Source: Rhodobiaceae bacterium (GTDB lineage Bacteria; Pseudomonadota; Alphaproteobacteria; Parvibaculales; Parvibaculaceae). From it: a stretch of DNA of 64,000 bases. The position numbers and the translations under genes are program-made. Of the stretch, positions 1 through 8,751 are shown piece by piece. The notes under the pieces are model-generated. The model worked only from the letters and a program-made list of their open reading frames with translations. It was not told the DNA's origin and did no database searches. The stretch spans positions 124,001-188,000 of the forward strand of contig JAAWWE010000003.1 in assembly GCA_021404525.1 (NCBI GenBank). Direction: 5' to 3'. Every line of letters begins with the position of its first letter. Position 1 is the stretch's first letter.

Positions 1-852
1 CAGCTCAGAGCAGGTGTGCTCTATGGGTCGTTGACGGAAGACCGTGGCGAACCAGAAGATATAGGCGCTGCCGCTGAGCCGACCGACTACAGTCTGTTCG
101 AGGTTTCGGCGGGTGTCACGCAACGGTTCAACCGATTGTCGGTCGATGTTGGGGCGGAATATTCCGAATTGGATTTTGATGATACCCCGCTCATTGGTGG
201 TGGGTTTGATGAGAATGATGATCGAGACCGGAGCGTACTCGAGATTGCCGTTGAAGTGGGATATGAACTGGTCGCCGATACGATCGTCTTCCTTCGCGGG
301 ACTTACAATGAACGTGACTATGATCTCGACACGCCAACGGTCGCTGTCAATCGAGATAGTGACGGCTATGAACTTGTTGCTGGGGCTTCATTTGAACTAG
401 GGAGCCTTGCGACAGGTGAAGTGTTTGCCGGGTATCAGGAACAATCCTTTGATGACCCGAGTTTCTCGCCTGTCTCGGGGGTCGCCTATGGCGCGTCTAT
501 TGACTGGTATGTGACGCCGCTGACCACCCTACGCTTCAGCGCTGATACTGCGATTGAAGACACCACATCTGGCGGTGCGTCTGCCTTTGAGAGCCAGACG
601 GTGGGCGTTGGGGTTGATCACGAATTCCTTCGCAACTTGGTTGCCAGTCTCGACATTGAATATACCGAAGAAGATTTCGCCAGCTCTGCCCGCAAAGACG
701 AGATTTATGATGTCGAGGTTGGGATTGATTATCTGATTGATCAGTTCTTCTCCGTCGGCGTTTTTGCCGGTTATGAAGAACGTGACTCGAGCATTGCCGG
801 AGACAGTTTCTCGCGTGAGATTGTCGGCGTCCGATTGCGCTCAGCTCTTTGA
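1..852 (+). CDS. Outer membrane beta-barrel protein (BBP2-like, exopolysaccharide-associated type), 5' truncated by window edge
   Basis: Frame is open to the window start (QLRAGVLYG...); alternating aromatic/polar beta-strand pattern, ends LRLRSAL. Confidence 0.75.
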   Translation, partial: QLRAGVLYGSLTEDRGEPEDIGAAAEPTDYSLFEVSAGVTQRFNRLSVDVGAEYSELDFDDTPLIGGGFDENDDRDRSVLEIAVEVGYELVADTIVFLRGTYNERDYDLDTPTVAVNRDSDGYELVAGASFELGSLATGEVFAGYQEQSFDDPSFSPVSGVAYGASIDWYVTPLTTLRFSADTAIEDTTSGGASAFESQTVGVGVDHEFLRNLVASLDIEYTEEDFASSARKDEIYDVEVGIDYLIDQFFSVGVFAGYEERDSSIAGDSFSREIVGVRLRSAL

Positions 853-1740
853 GCAGCCACTAATCTGTGGCATCAGCTCAATGAGCCGCGGGCCGATATC
901 GTCTCTTGCGAGACCATATGCCAGGTTCGCTGCCAAATATCCTGCCTTGTCGCCACAATCAAACCGTTCGCCCTCGAAGCGAACTGCGTGGAAAGGGACA
1001 TTGCCGATGGTTTCAGCCATGGCGTCGGTTAGCTGGATTTCCCCACCTGCACCCGGATTGCCTTCTTTCAGTTTTTCAAATACTTCAGGTGAGAGAATAT
1101 AACGCCCTGTCATCGCAAGGTTTGACGGCGCTGTTCCTACGGCGGGTTTCTCCACCAGCCCTTTCACTTCGGCTACTCGACCGTCATCTTTGCCTGGTGC
1201 AACAATTCCGTACTGAAAGGTCTGGTCATCCGGGACCTCGGCGACAGCGACGATGTTGCCGCCTTTTTCCTTCCAGGCATCCACCATCTGCGCGAGACAA
1301 CCCCGTTCGTGGCGGACCATCTCATCTGGAAGGATGACAGCGAACGGGTCATCTCCGATGATGTCGCGCGCACACCAGATCGCATGTCCGAGGCCTAGCG
1401 GTTGTTGCTGGCGGACAAAACTTGCAGCGCCGTGCCGGAGCTGGGTTGTCGAGAGCACGTCCAGTGCTTCGTTTTTGCTTCGCTCGCTCAAAGTCGTTTC
1501 GAGTTCAAAGGCATGGTCGAAATAGTCCTCGATCGCCCCTTTGCCGCGGCCTGTGATGAAGATGAAATGCTCAATTCCGGCTTTGCGCGCTTCCTCGACT
1601 GCATAGTCGATCAGAGGGCGGTCAACAATCGGCAGCATTTCCTTTGGGATGGACTTTGTTGCTGGCAGGAAACGGCTTCCCAGACCGGCTACAGGAAAGA
1701 CAACTTTTCTAATTTTGGACGTCACTTGCCTTGGCCTCAT
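841..1740 (-). CDS. galU: UTP--glucose-1-phosphate uridylyltransferase
   Basis: VVFPVAGLGSRFLPATKSIPKEMLPIVDRPLIDYAVEEA; start chosen at MRPRQVTSKIRK rather than the longer ORF start. Confidence 0.93.
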   Translation of the reverse strand: MRPRQVTSKIRKVVFPVAGLGSRFLPATKSIPKEMLPIVDRPLIDYAVEEARKAGIEHFIFITGRGKGAIEDYFDHAFELETTLSERSKNEALDVLSTTQLRHGAASFVRQQQPLGLGHAIWCARDIIGDDPFAVILPDEMVRHERGCLAQMVDAWKEKGGNIVAVAEVPDDQTFQYGIVAPGKDDGRVAEVKGLVEKPAVGTAPSNLAMTGRYILSPEVFEKLKEGNPGAGGEIQLTDAMAETIGNVPFHAVRFEGERFDCGDKAGYLAANLAYGLARDDIGPRLIELMPQISGCSKS

Positions 1741-2030
1741 ATTATCCTGTCGCCTGAGGGCGTCATTCTTCCTCGCCGCCGCACGCGGTTCGCCAAAGCT
1801 TATATTCAACGGCCTACCAAATTGTGACGGAAATGGGTGTTCACGCCGTTTTGCAGCAGAAAATGGGCCGAAATCCGAACAGATAGCCGGTGAATTAACG
1901 ACATTTGCGACGAGACAGCTCAAACCGGGGCAGAATTGCCGCTTGGGCTTCCCGTTCATATAAGGGATGAGGTAGTGTGCGCGGCGGTCTGGAAGGGCCT
2001 GATTTCTGTCCGGTATGGAGAGTTCTGACG

Positions 2031-3458
2031 ATGAAGGTATTCCCGGTCATTCTGTCTGGGGGCGTTGGGTCACGGTTGTGGCCGACGTCACGTGCGCTTT
2101 ATCCAAAGCAGCTGCTGCCTTTGGTTTCTGATCGCGCCATGCTGCAGGAAACCGCGGACCGGGTGACAGATCGTTCCGTTTTTGCGGCGCCAATGATCAT
2201 TTCCAACGAAGAGCATAGGTTTATCATCGCAGCCCAGATGCAGGAGCTGGGTATGGAGTCTCTCGTGCACGTTTTGGAGCCGATGGGGCGCAATACGGCG
2301 CCGGCTGCAGCAGTTGCCGCTGAGATCGCGCTTTCCCATGACAAGGATGCGGTGCTGCTGATCCTGCCAGCTGATCATCATATTGGCGATCAGGCTGCAT
2401 TCCGCTCGGCAATTGACGAAGGCAGCAAGCTTGCGGCGAACGGCCGTCTTGTCACTTTCGGTGTCATCCCGACGGGTCCTGAAACCGGGTATGGGTACAT
2501 CAAGGAAGGTGATGCTTTGGAGGGTGGCCGTGGGCGCGATGTTGCGCGCTTTGTCGAGAAGCCGTCTGCTGAGAAAGCTCAGGAGTACCTCACTGAGGGT
2601 GGCTATTACTGGAATGCTGGGATTTTCATGTTCCGGGCAGATCAGATCCTTGCTGAAATGGCGGAGCATTGCGCTGACATTCGCACCCACGCTGCGGAAG
2701 CCGTGAAGGCTGGTGCGAAAGACTATGACTTCTTCCGATTAGATGAGACTGCGTTCGGCAAGTGTCCGTCAGACTCGATCGACTATGCGGTGATGGAGCA
2801 CACGCAATCTGCGGCGGTGATCCCTGTGGATATGGACTGGAGCGACATTGGCAGTTGGTCGGCGCTCTGGGAAATTGGCCAGAAAGACAAAGCAGGGAAT
2901 GTTCTCTCAGGCGATGTGCTGCAGTTGGATGCTGAAAACAGTTACATTCGGGCCGAGAATAATCTGATTGCGGCGGTTGGTGTCAAAGACCTGGTGGTGG
3001 TTGAAACTGGCGACGTGATGATGATCTCTCCGCGCGACAGGGTTCAGGATGTGAAGCTGCTCGTCAAAGACATTGCCTCTGCTGGCCGCAGCGAACATCA
3101 CGCGCATACGAAGGTCTATCGGCCTTGGGGCTTCTACGAAGGCCTCGACCAGGGCGAAACGCATCAGGTGAAACATTTGATGGTGAAGCCTGGCGCCTCT
3201 CTTTCTCTTCAGATGCACCACAAGCGTTCAGAACATTGGGTTGTTGTGAGTGGGGAAGCTGAAGTGACTGTTGGCGACAAGGTGCAGACACTGCGGGCCA
3301 ATGAGTCCGTCTACATTCCTGTTGAAACGAAGCACCGTCTGAGAAATCTCACGAGTGACCCGCTCAGCATTATTGAGGTGCAGACCGGGGCCTATTTCGG
3401 AGAAGACGATATTGTGCGCTTCGACGATGTGTATGGGCGTGTTGCCGAAGAGAACTAG
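2031..3458 (+). CDS. manC: Mannose-1-phosphate guanylyltransferase / mannose-6-phosphate isomerase
   Basis: MKVFPVILSGGVGSRLWPTSRALYPKQLL plus C-terminal cupin (LSLQMHHKRSEHWVVVSGEAEVTVGD). Confidence 0.93.
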   Translation: MKVFPVILSGGVGSRLWPTSRALYPKQLLPLVSDRAMLQETADRVTDRSVFAAPMIISNEEHRFIIAAQMQELGMESLVHVLEPMGRNTAPAAAVAAEIALSHDKDAVLLILPADHHIGDQAAFRSAIDEGSKLAANGRLVTFGVIPTGPETGYGYIKEGDALEGGRGRDVARFVEKPSAEKAQEYLTEGGYYWNAGIFMFRADQILAEMAEHCADIRTHAAEAVKAGAKDYDFFRLDETAFGKCPSDSIDYAVMEHTQSAAVIPVDMDWSDIGSWSALWEIGQKDKAGNVLSGDVLQLDAENSYIRAENNLIAAVGVKDLVVVETGDVMMISPRDRVQDVKLLVKDIASAGRSEHHAHTKVYRPWGFYEGLDQGETHQVKHLMVKPGASLSLQMHHKRSEHWVVVSGEAEVTVGDKVQTLRANESVYIPVETKHRLRNLTSDPLSIIEVQTGAYFGEDDIVRFDDVYGRVAEEN

Positions 3459-3901
3459 GCGCTCATCTCTCTCAAAATCTGTTTGAGAATGGGCCGTGCC
3501 AGCAAACCGGCGCAGGCGCCAAAGAGTGCGCCACTGAGATTGGCCGCGGCGTCCAATAAAGAGGGTACGCGCCCTGGCAGCAGGGCCTGCCCGCCTTCAA
3601 GCCCCAGACCAATGACGCAGATCACAGCCACAATGAGAGCGGCTTGGCGCATTGTTTTGGCAAACAAGGTGGGTAGAAAGGCAAGGCCCGTATAGGCGAG
3701 GAAGTGTCCCACCTTGTCGAGATGATAGTGATCCGAGACTACACCCTGGGGCCAAAGCGACAGGGCTGTAATCACAAGCATCATCACGCTCCATCCGATC
3801 AGCGCGATGCGCCGTTGGGGGCTCAACCAGGGCTGAGCCAAACTCGGCGCCTGCGCGATACCAGCTGGCAGGGTATTATCTCGGTCGTCTTCCAGGGTCA
3901 T
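3455..3901 (-). CDS. VanZ-like family membrane protein
   Basis: Hydrophobic helices with DKVGHFLAYTGLAFLPTLFA motif; stop overlaps manC stop (convergent). Confidence 0.7.
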   Translation of the reverse strand: MTLEDDRDNTLPAGIAQAPSLAQPWLSPQRRIALIGWSVMMLVITALSLWPQGVVSDHYHLDKVGHFLAYTGLAFLPTLFAKTMRQAALIVAVICVIGLGLEGGQALLPGRVPSLLDAAANLSGALFGACAGLLARPILKQILREMSA

Positions 3902-3960
3902 AGGCGGTATTGTCTGAGGAAAGCGTTAGCGGTTCGTATCATTGCAACGAGGATATGTGC

Positions 3961-5184
3961 ATGTTTCGGGGATTGTGTCTTCTTTTTGCGGGTTTTTGTG
4001 TCTCAATTGTGGCTCCGGCGACCGCGTCTACGCCAATCCCCAATCCGCCGCCGGGGTTTGTGGATGAGGCCTTCGCCAGCTGGTTGACAGAGTTTCGTCG
4101 TGAGGCGCTCGCTCAGGGCATTTCCGGCCCGGTGTTTGACCGCGCGATGCGGGGGGTGCGTCCTGACCAGAAAGTGGTCGACGCGAATAATAATCAGCCA
4201 GAATTTGTGCGCCCTGTCTGGGACTATCTGGCATCTGCCATTTCGGATACGCGGGTGGCAAATGGTCAGGAAAAACTCAGAACCTATCCGACCCTGCTTG
4301 GTCGCCTGGAAGAGCGCTATGGCGTGGACAAAGAAATCCTGGTTGCCATCTGGGGCCTGGAGACAGGCTATGGCGCTTTCATGGGGAACCACCGGGTGAC
4401 ACAGGCGCTCTCGACGCTCGCCTATGATGGTCGGCGGACAAAGTTTGGACGCGAGCAGTTGCTTGCAGCGCTGAAGATTTTGCAGCGCGGAGACATTACG
4501 CCCGAAGCCATGACCGGCTCCTGGGCGGGGGCCATGGGCCACACGCAGTTTATCCCTACGACCTATAACGCACACGCAGTCGACTTTAATGGCGACGGAA
4601 AGCGCGACATCTGGAACACGATTGGCGACGCGCTGGGGTCTGCCGGGAACTATCTGGCGGCGTCCGGCTTTCAGACCGGCGCCACCTGGGGGGGTGAAGT
4701 AAAGCTCCCCCGCAATTTTGACTATGCGTTGGCTGACGCGCGGGTTGAGAAGAGCATGGGTGAGTGGGCAGCGCTTGGCATTACCGGCGCACAGGGCGGG
4801 GCACTGCGTCGCGATGACCTCAAAGCTCGCCTCATTTTGCCGGCAGGACACAAGGGTCCCGCCTTTCTGGTGCGGAACAATTTCCGCACGATCCTTCGCT
4901 ACAATAATTCTACGTCCTACGCATTGGCGGTGAACCTGCTTGCGGATCGCTTTCGCGGGAAGGGGCAGATTGTCGGCAGTTGGCCAACGGATGACCGGCC
5001 TCTTGGGCGCACGGAGCGGCAGGAACTTCAGCGGCTCCTCACGGCCAAAGGCTATGACACAGGCGGCGTCGACGGGATTATTGGCGGCAATAGCCGCAAG
5101 GCGCTCCGGAACTGGCAGTTGGCGCAGGGGCTTCCTGCCGATGGCTATCCAACGGCGGCACTATTGGCTCGCTTGCGCCGGTAA
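3961..5184 (+). CDS. Lytic murein transglycosylase (MltB family) with C-terminal peptidoglycan-binding domain
   Basis: Signal peptide; IWGLETGYGAFMGNHRVTQALSTLAYDGRR, GAMGHTQFIPTTY; C-terminal LLTAKGYDTGGVDGIIGGNSRKALRNWQ. Confidence 0.9.
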   Translation: MFRGLCLLFAGFCVSIVAPATASTPIPNPPPGFVDEAFASWLTEFRREALAQGISGPVFDRAMRGVRPDQKVVDANNNQPEFVRPVWDYLASAISDTRVANGQEKLRTYPTLLGRLEERYGVDKEILVAIWGLETGYGAFMGNHRVTQALSTLAYDGRRTKFGREQLLAALKILQRGDITPEAMTGSWAGAMGHTQFIPTTYNAHAVDFNGDGKRDIWNTIGDALGSAGNYLAASGFQTGATWGGEVKLPRNFDYALADARVEKSMGEWAALGITGAQGGALRRDDLKARLILPAGHKGPAFLVRNNFRTILRYNNSTSYALAVNLLADRFRGKGQIVGSWPTDDRPLGRTERQELQRLLTAKGYDTGGVDGIIGGNSRKALRNWQLAQGLPADGYPTAALLARLRR

Positions 5185-5313
5185 TTAGGGACGACCCCGT
5201 CCAAAATTGATCAGATTCCTTGTCAATTACGGTCAGGGAAAGACTGGCGTCGTCCCTTGTCTTTGACCATAATCCCGGCCAAACAGATCATAAGTTTTGG
5301 CAGGGAGAGCCAC

Positions 5314-6288
5314 ATGAAAACGAAAATCACTGAAATGTTCGGTATCGAGCATCCCGTCATTCAGGGCGGCATGCACTATGTCGGCTTTGCCGAAATGGCA
5401 GCGGCCGTGTCCAATGCGGGCGGCCTTGGCATTATCACGGGTCTCACACAGAAGACACCGGAGGATCTCGCCAAAGAGATTGAGAAATGTAAGGGCATGA
5501 CGGACAAGCCGTTCGGTGTGAACCTCACTTTCCTGCCTGGCTTTGCAGCCCCTGATTACCCTGGCTATATCAAAGCGATCATTGATGGCGGTGTGAAGAT
5601 TGTGGAGACCGCTGGCCGGTCCCCTGAAGCCTATCTGCCTGCGTTGAAAGAAGCGGGTATCAAGGTCATTCACAAATGTACGTCTGTGCGTCACTCGCTG
5701 AAAGCCGAACGCATTGGCTGTGATGCGGTGAGTGTGGATGGGTTCGAATGTGGTGGTCATCCGGGCGAAGATGACATTCCAAACATGATCTTGCTGCCGC
5801 GTGCTGCAGAAGAGCTCAAAATCCCGTTCGTCGCGTCAGGCGGCATGGGCAATGCTCAGCAGCTGGTGGCGGCTCTCGCGCTTGGTGCCGACGGCATCAA
5901 TATGGGCACGCGCTTTATCGCGACCAAAGAAGCGCCTGTGCACCAGAACGTGAAACAGGCCCTGATTGACGCGACTGAGCTCGACACACGTCTTGTCATG
6001 CGTCCGCTGCGGAACACAGAGCGGGTGCTCACCAACCCGGCCGTTGAGAAGATGCTCGCGGTTGAAAAGGAAAAGGGCGACGCAACAACCATTGAAGATG
6101 TTGCGGAGTTTGTTGGCGGTGTCTACCCGCAGATTATGCAGGAAGGCACGATGGAAGCCGGCGCCTGGTCCTGTGGCATGGTCGCTGGTCTTATCCATGA
6201 CATCCCAACCTGCGAAGAGCTTGTGGGCGGCATGGTGAAAGAAGCTGAAGAGATCATCAAAGGCCGGATGCAGCAGTTCGCGTCGTAA
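5314..6288 (+). CDS. Nitronate monooxygenase (2-nitropropane dioxygenase family)
   Basis: MKTKITEMFGIEHPVIQGGMHYVG, FVASGGMGNAQQLVAALALGADGINMGTRFIATKEAPVH. Confidence 0.88.
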   Translation: MKTKITEMFGIEHPVIQGGMHYVGFAEMAAAVSNAGGLGIITGLTQKTPEDLAKEIEKCKGMTDKPFGVNLTFLPGFAAPDYPGYIKAIIDGGVKIVETAGRSPEAYLPALKEAGIKVIHKCTSVRHSLKAERIGCDAVSVDGFECGGHPGEDDIPNMILLPRAAEELKIPFVASGGMGNAQQLVAALALGADGINMGTRFIATKEAPVHQNVKQALIDATELDTRLVMRPLRNTERVLTNPAVEKMLAVEKEKGDATTIEDVAEFVGGVYPQIMQEGTMEAGAWSCGMVAGLIHDIPTCEELVGGMVKEAEEIIKGRMQQFAS

Positions 6289-6309
6289 GGCATTTTTGAC
6301 TTAAGTTAG

Positions 6310-6340
6310 AGCCCGGGTGCGACAGCGCCCGGGCTTTTTC
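6310..6340 (+). terminator. Rho-independent terminator after the nitronate monooxygenase gene
   Basis: AGCCCGGG...CCCGGGCT inverted repeat followed by TTTTT. Confidence 0.85.
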
Positions 6341-6353
6341 TATGGGGGAACAG

Positions 6354-7172
6354 ATGTCGGACAAGTGGCTTGAACTTAACAAGGCGAGCTGGAATGAGCG
6401 GGCGCCGATCCATGTGCGGTCGTCCATGTATGATCTCGATGCGTTTAAGGCGGGCCGCACGACACTGGTGAATGGGGAGCTAGACGCCATTGGCGATGTG
6501 ACCGGCAAAGAGCTTGTCCATCTGCAATGCCACTTCGGGTTGGATACGCTTTCCTGGGCGCGCGCTGGCGCGAAAGTCACCGGGCTCGACTTTTCTGAGA
6601 CCGCAATTGCGGCGGCGCGGGAGCTCGCCGCAGAGGTCGGTGTTGAGGCAGAGTTTGTCGTCTCAAACGTCTATGACGCGCCAACGGTTCTCGGCCGCCA
6701 ATATGACATTGTCTATACGGGGATCGGTGCGATCTGCTGGCTGCCGGACATTGACGCCTGGGCCCGCGTGATGGCCGACCTCGTGAAGCCGGGTGGTGAG
6801 TTTTATTTCGTGGAGTTTCATCCCATTGAATGGATCTGGGATGAGCATCTGAAGCCTGGCGATGAGCGCCTGACACCGGCCTATGACTATTTCACCCCGA
6901 AAGAAGGCCTCGCGCTTCATGAGGCGGGGTCCTATGCCAACCCTAACGCGGTGACGGAACACAATGACACGGTGCAATGGAACCATGGGTTAGGGGACGT
7001 GGTGACCGCGCTCATTAAGGCGGGGCTTCGCATCACCGAGCTTACCGAGCACGACACCCACATGGTAAAAGGCTGGGACTTTCTGGAAGAGGCGGGCAAC
7101 GGCCTCTACAGGATGCCTGCGGACCGCACCAACCTGCCGTTCATGTACACGCTCCGGGCTGTGAAAGAGTAG
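6354..7172 (+). CDS. Class I SAM-dependent methyltransferase
   Basis: ELVHLQCHFGLDTLSWARAGAKVTGLDFSETAIAAARELA; start MSDKWLELNK preceded by GGGGGAA. Confidence 0.85.
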   Translation: MSDKWLELNKASWNERAPIHVRSSMYDLDAFKAGRTTLVNGELDAIGDVTGKELVHLQCHFGLDTLSWARAGAKVTGLDFSETAIAAARELAAEVGVEAEFVVSNVYDAPTVLGRQYDIVYTGIGAICWLPDIDAWARVMADLVKPGGEFYFVEFHPIEWIWDEHLKPGDERLTPAYDYFTPKEGLALHEAGSYANPNAVTEHNDTVQWNHGLGDVVTALIKAGLRITELTEHDTHMVKGWDFLEEAGNGLYRMPADRTNLPFMYTLRAVKE

Positions 7173-7251
7173 GCTGTTCGCAATGGGTAGCTACTTATTG
7201 TAATGTAAGTTTTAGTTCTTCAATTTGCGGGTGTGGAGAGGGGGAAAGCTA

Positions 7252-8487
7252 TTGTCTGTTTACGCCATTGATAATCGGGTTGAAGTGTTGAACGAATTGA
7301 CGGCCGAGGATCAATATCGGTTGACGGCCTCTATGCATGCGATAGTTGAAAAAAAAGGTTTTCAAGATGTCGTCATTGACTTTAGTGGTTGCACGAAAGC
7401 GTTCGCTCCGCAGATGCTACCAATCTGTTCAAGGTGTCAGCTTTACTGGAAACAAGGTGTGGACATCAGCCTGCTGCTTCCTGCAGACAAGAAACTGGAG
7501 CGCTTGTTTCTAAATACCAATTGGGCTCATTTTATAGATTTTCGAAAGTTTGAGTTGAGTCGCTATCGCGGTTATACGCACTCACCTGCATTGAAGTTTT
7601 CTGACGGTTCGGAGCAACACAAGGTCGTTGACAAAACGATGGATGTTCTGCTCGCAGCGATCAGACAGTTTAAGCGAGATGACATCAGGTATATTGAGTG
7701 GGCAATCAATGAAATTACTGACAATGTTATCAATCATGCTGAATCATCAGTAGGTGGTTTCATTCAAGTGACCAATCATAGGCAGCGCGAGCAAATAGAG
7801 ATTGTTGTATGTGACGGCGGCATAGGCATTCCTGAAAGCCTTAGTGGATCGTTTCCATCTATGACTGACTCTGAGAGGCTATATGAGGCAATTAAGGAAG
7901 GGGTTACCCGAGATAAGTCATTTGGACAGGGCAATGGTCTCTATGGAAGCTTGACGATAGCCGGAAAGAGTGGAGGTGAGTTGAATATTGCCTCGGGCTA
8001 CGCTTCGCTAAAGTCCTCGGATCGAACAGGTCTGACCTCGGAAACACAAGCCATACCGGTGAATGGTACGGTAGTCGCTTCACGTTTTGGATACGGCGAT
8101 AAAGTTGATCTCTCCGATGCTTTGGTAATCTCCGGTCGAACGTTTGTTCCGGTCGATTACATCGAGACACATTTTGAATCTGACCCGGATGGGAACATCC
8201 AATTTTTGATAAAGAACGAGTCGGAAGGATTCGGATCGAGAGCAGCGGGCGAACCAGTGAGGCGAAAGCTGGGAAACGTGATTAACGCCCAAGAGGGTGA
8301 TGGGGTGGTTATACTTGATTTTTCTGATGTGCCGCTTGTTTCGAGTAGTTATGCAGATGAAGTTGTCGGCAAATTGTTTGTTGAGCTCGGGCCGTTGGAA
8401 TTCATGCGTAGAATAAAAATCCAGAATGTTGACCCTCTTGTCAAAGGGTTGGTTGATAAGGCGGTAATGCAACGCAGTGCCAATTGA
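7252..8487 (+). CDS. STAS-like / GHKL ATPase / DUF4325 (STAS-like) fusion protein
   Basis: N-box NEITDNVINHAE, G1 DGGIGIP, G2 GQGNGLYGS; C-terminal VVILDFSDVPLVSSSYADEVVGKLF resembles DUF4325; TTG start chosen after GAGAGGGGGAAAG. Confidence 0.75.
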   Translation: MSVYAIDNRVEVLNELTAEDQYRLTASMHAIVEKKGFQDVVIDFSGCTKAFAPQMLPICSRCQLYWKQGVDISLLLPADKKLERLFLNTNWAHFIDFRKFELSRYRGYTHSPALKFSDGSEQHKVVDKTMDVLLAAIRQFKRDDIRYIEWAINEITDNVINHAESSVGGFIQVTNHRQREQIEIVVCDGGIGIPESLSGSFPSMTDSERLYEAIKEGVTRDKSFGQGNGLYGSLTIAGKSGGELNIASGYASLKSSDRTGLTSETQAIPVNGTVVASRFGYGDKVDLSDALVISGRTFVPVDYIETHFESDPDGNIQFLIKNESEGFGSRAAGEPVRRKLGNVINAQEGDGVVILDFSDVPLVSSSYADEVVGKLFVELGPLEFMRRIKIQNVDPLVKGLVDKAVMQRSAN

Positions 8488-8592
8488 GTTTTCATACTAT
8501 CTATATTTGTGGCGCCGAAATCATGGCGTTTGGTTTCCCAAGCGCCCTGATTTCGTCAGCGATGTGCTTCGTTTCTTTGTTCTTAAACCGTC

Positions 8593-8675
8593 ACCCTCGG
8601 GCTTGACCCGAGGGTCCATAGGGCTTCTCAGAATGTTGTGAGGCTGTAATGGATGCTCGGGTCAAGCCCGAGCAT
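8593..8675. repeat. Pair of REP/BIME-like palindromes in inverted orientation
   Basis: ACCCTCGGG-CTTGA-CCCGAGGGT (8593-8615) and ATGCTCGGG-TCAAG-CCCGAGCAT (8653-8675), each a perfect 9-bp inverted repeat with complementary spacers. Confidence 0.85.
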
Positions 8676-8692
8676 GACAATGGTAGGTAACG

Positions 8693-8721
8693 AAAAAGGC
8701 GCCGGGGGATCCCGGCGCCTT
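8693..8721 (-). terminator. Rho-independent terminator for the minus-strand fadJ-like gene
   Basis: AAAAA GGCGCCGGG-GGAT-CCCGGCGCC TT. Confidence 0.8.
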
Positions 8722-8751
8722 CTGTGTTTCGTCTTTTGGTCAGTGAAAGGA

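Noticed and set aside
2088-2690. 200-aa minus-strand ORF
   Set aside because: Antisense within manC, no recognisable motif
4003-4851. 282-aa minus-strand ORF
   Set aside because: Entirely antisense to a well-supported MltB-family transglycosylase; Arg/Cys/His-rich translation typical of shadow ORFs
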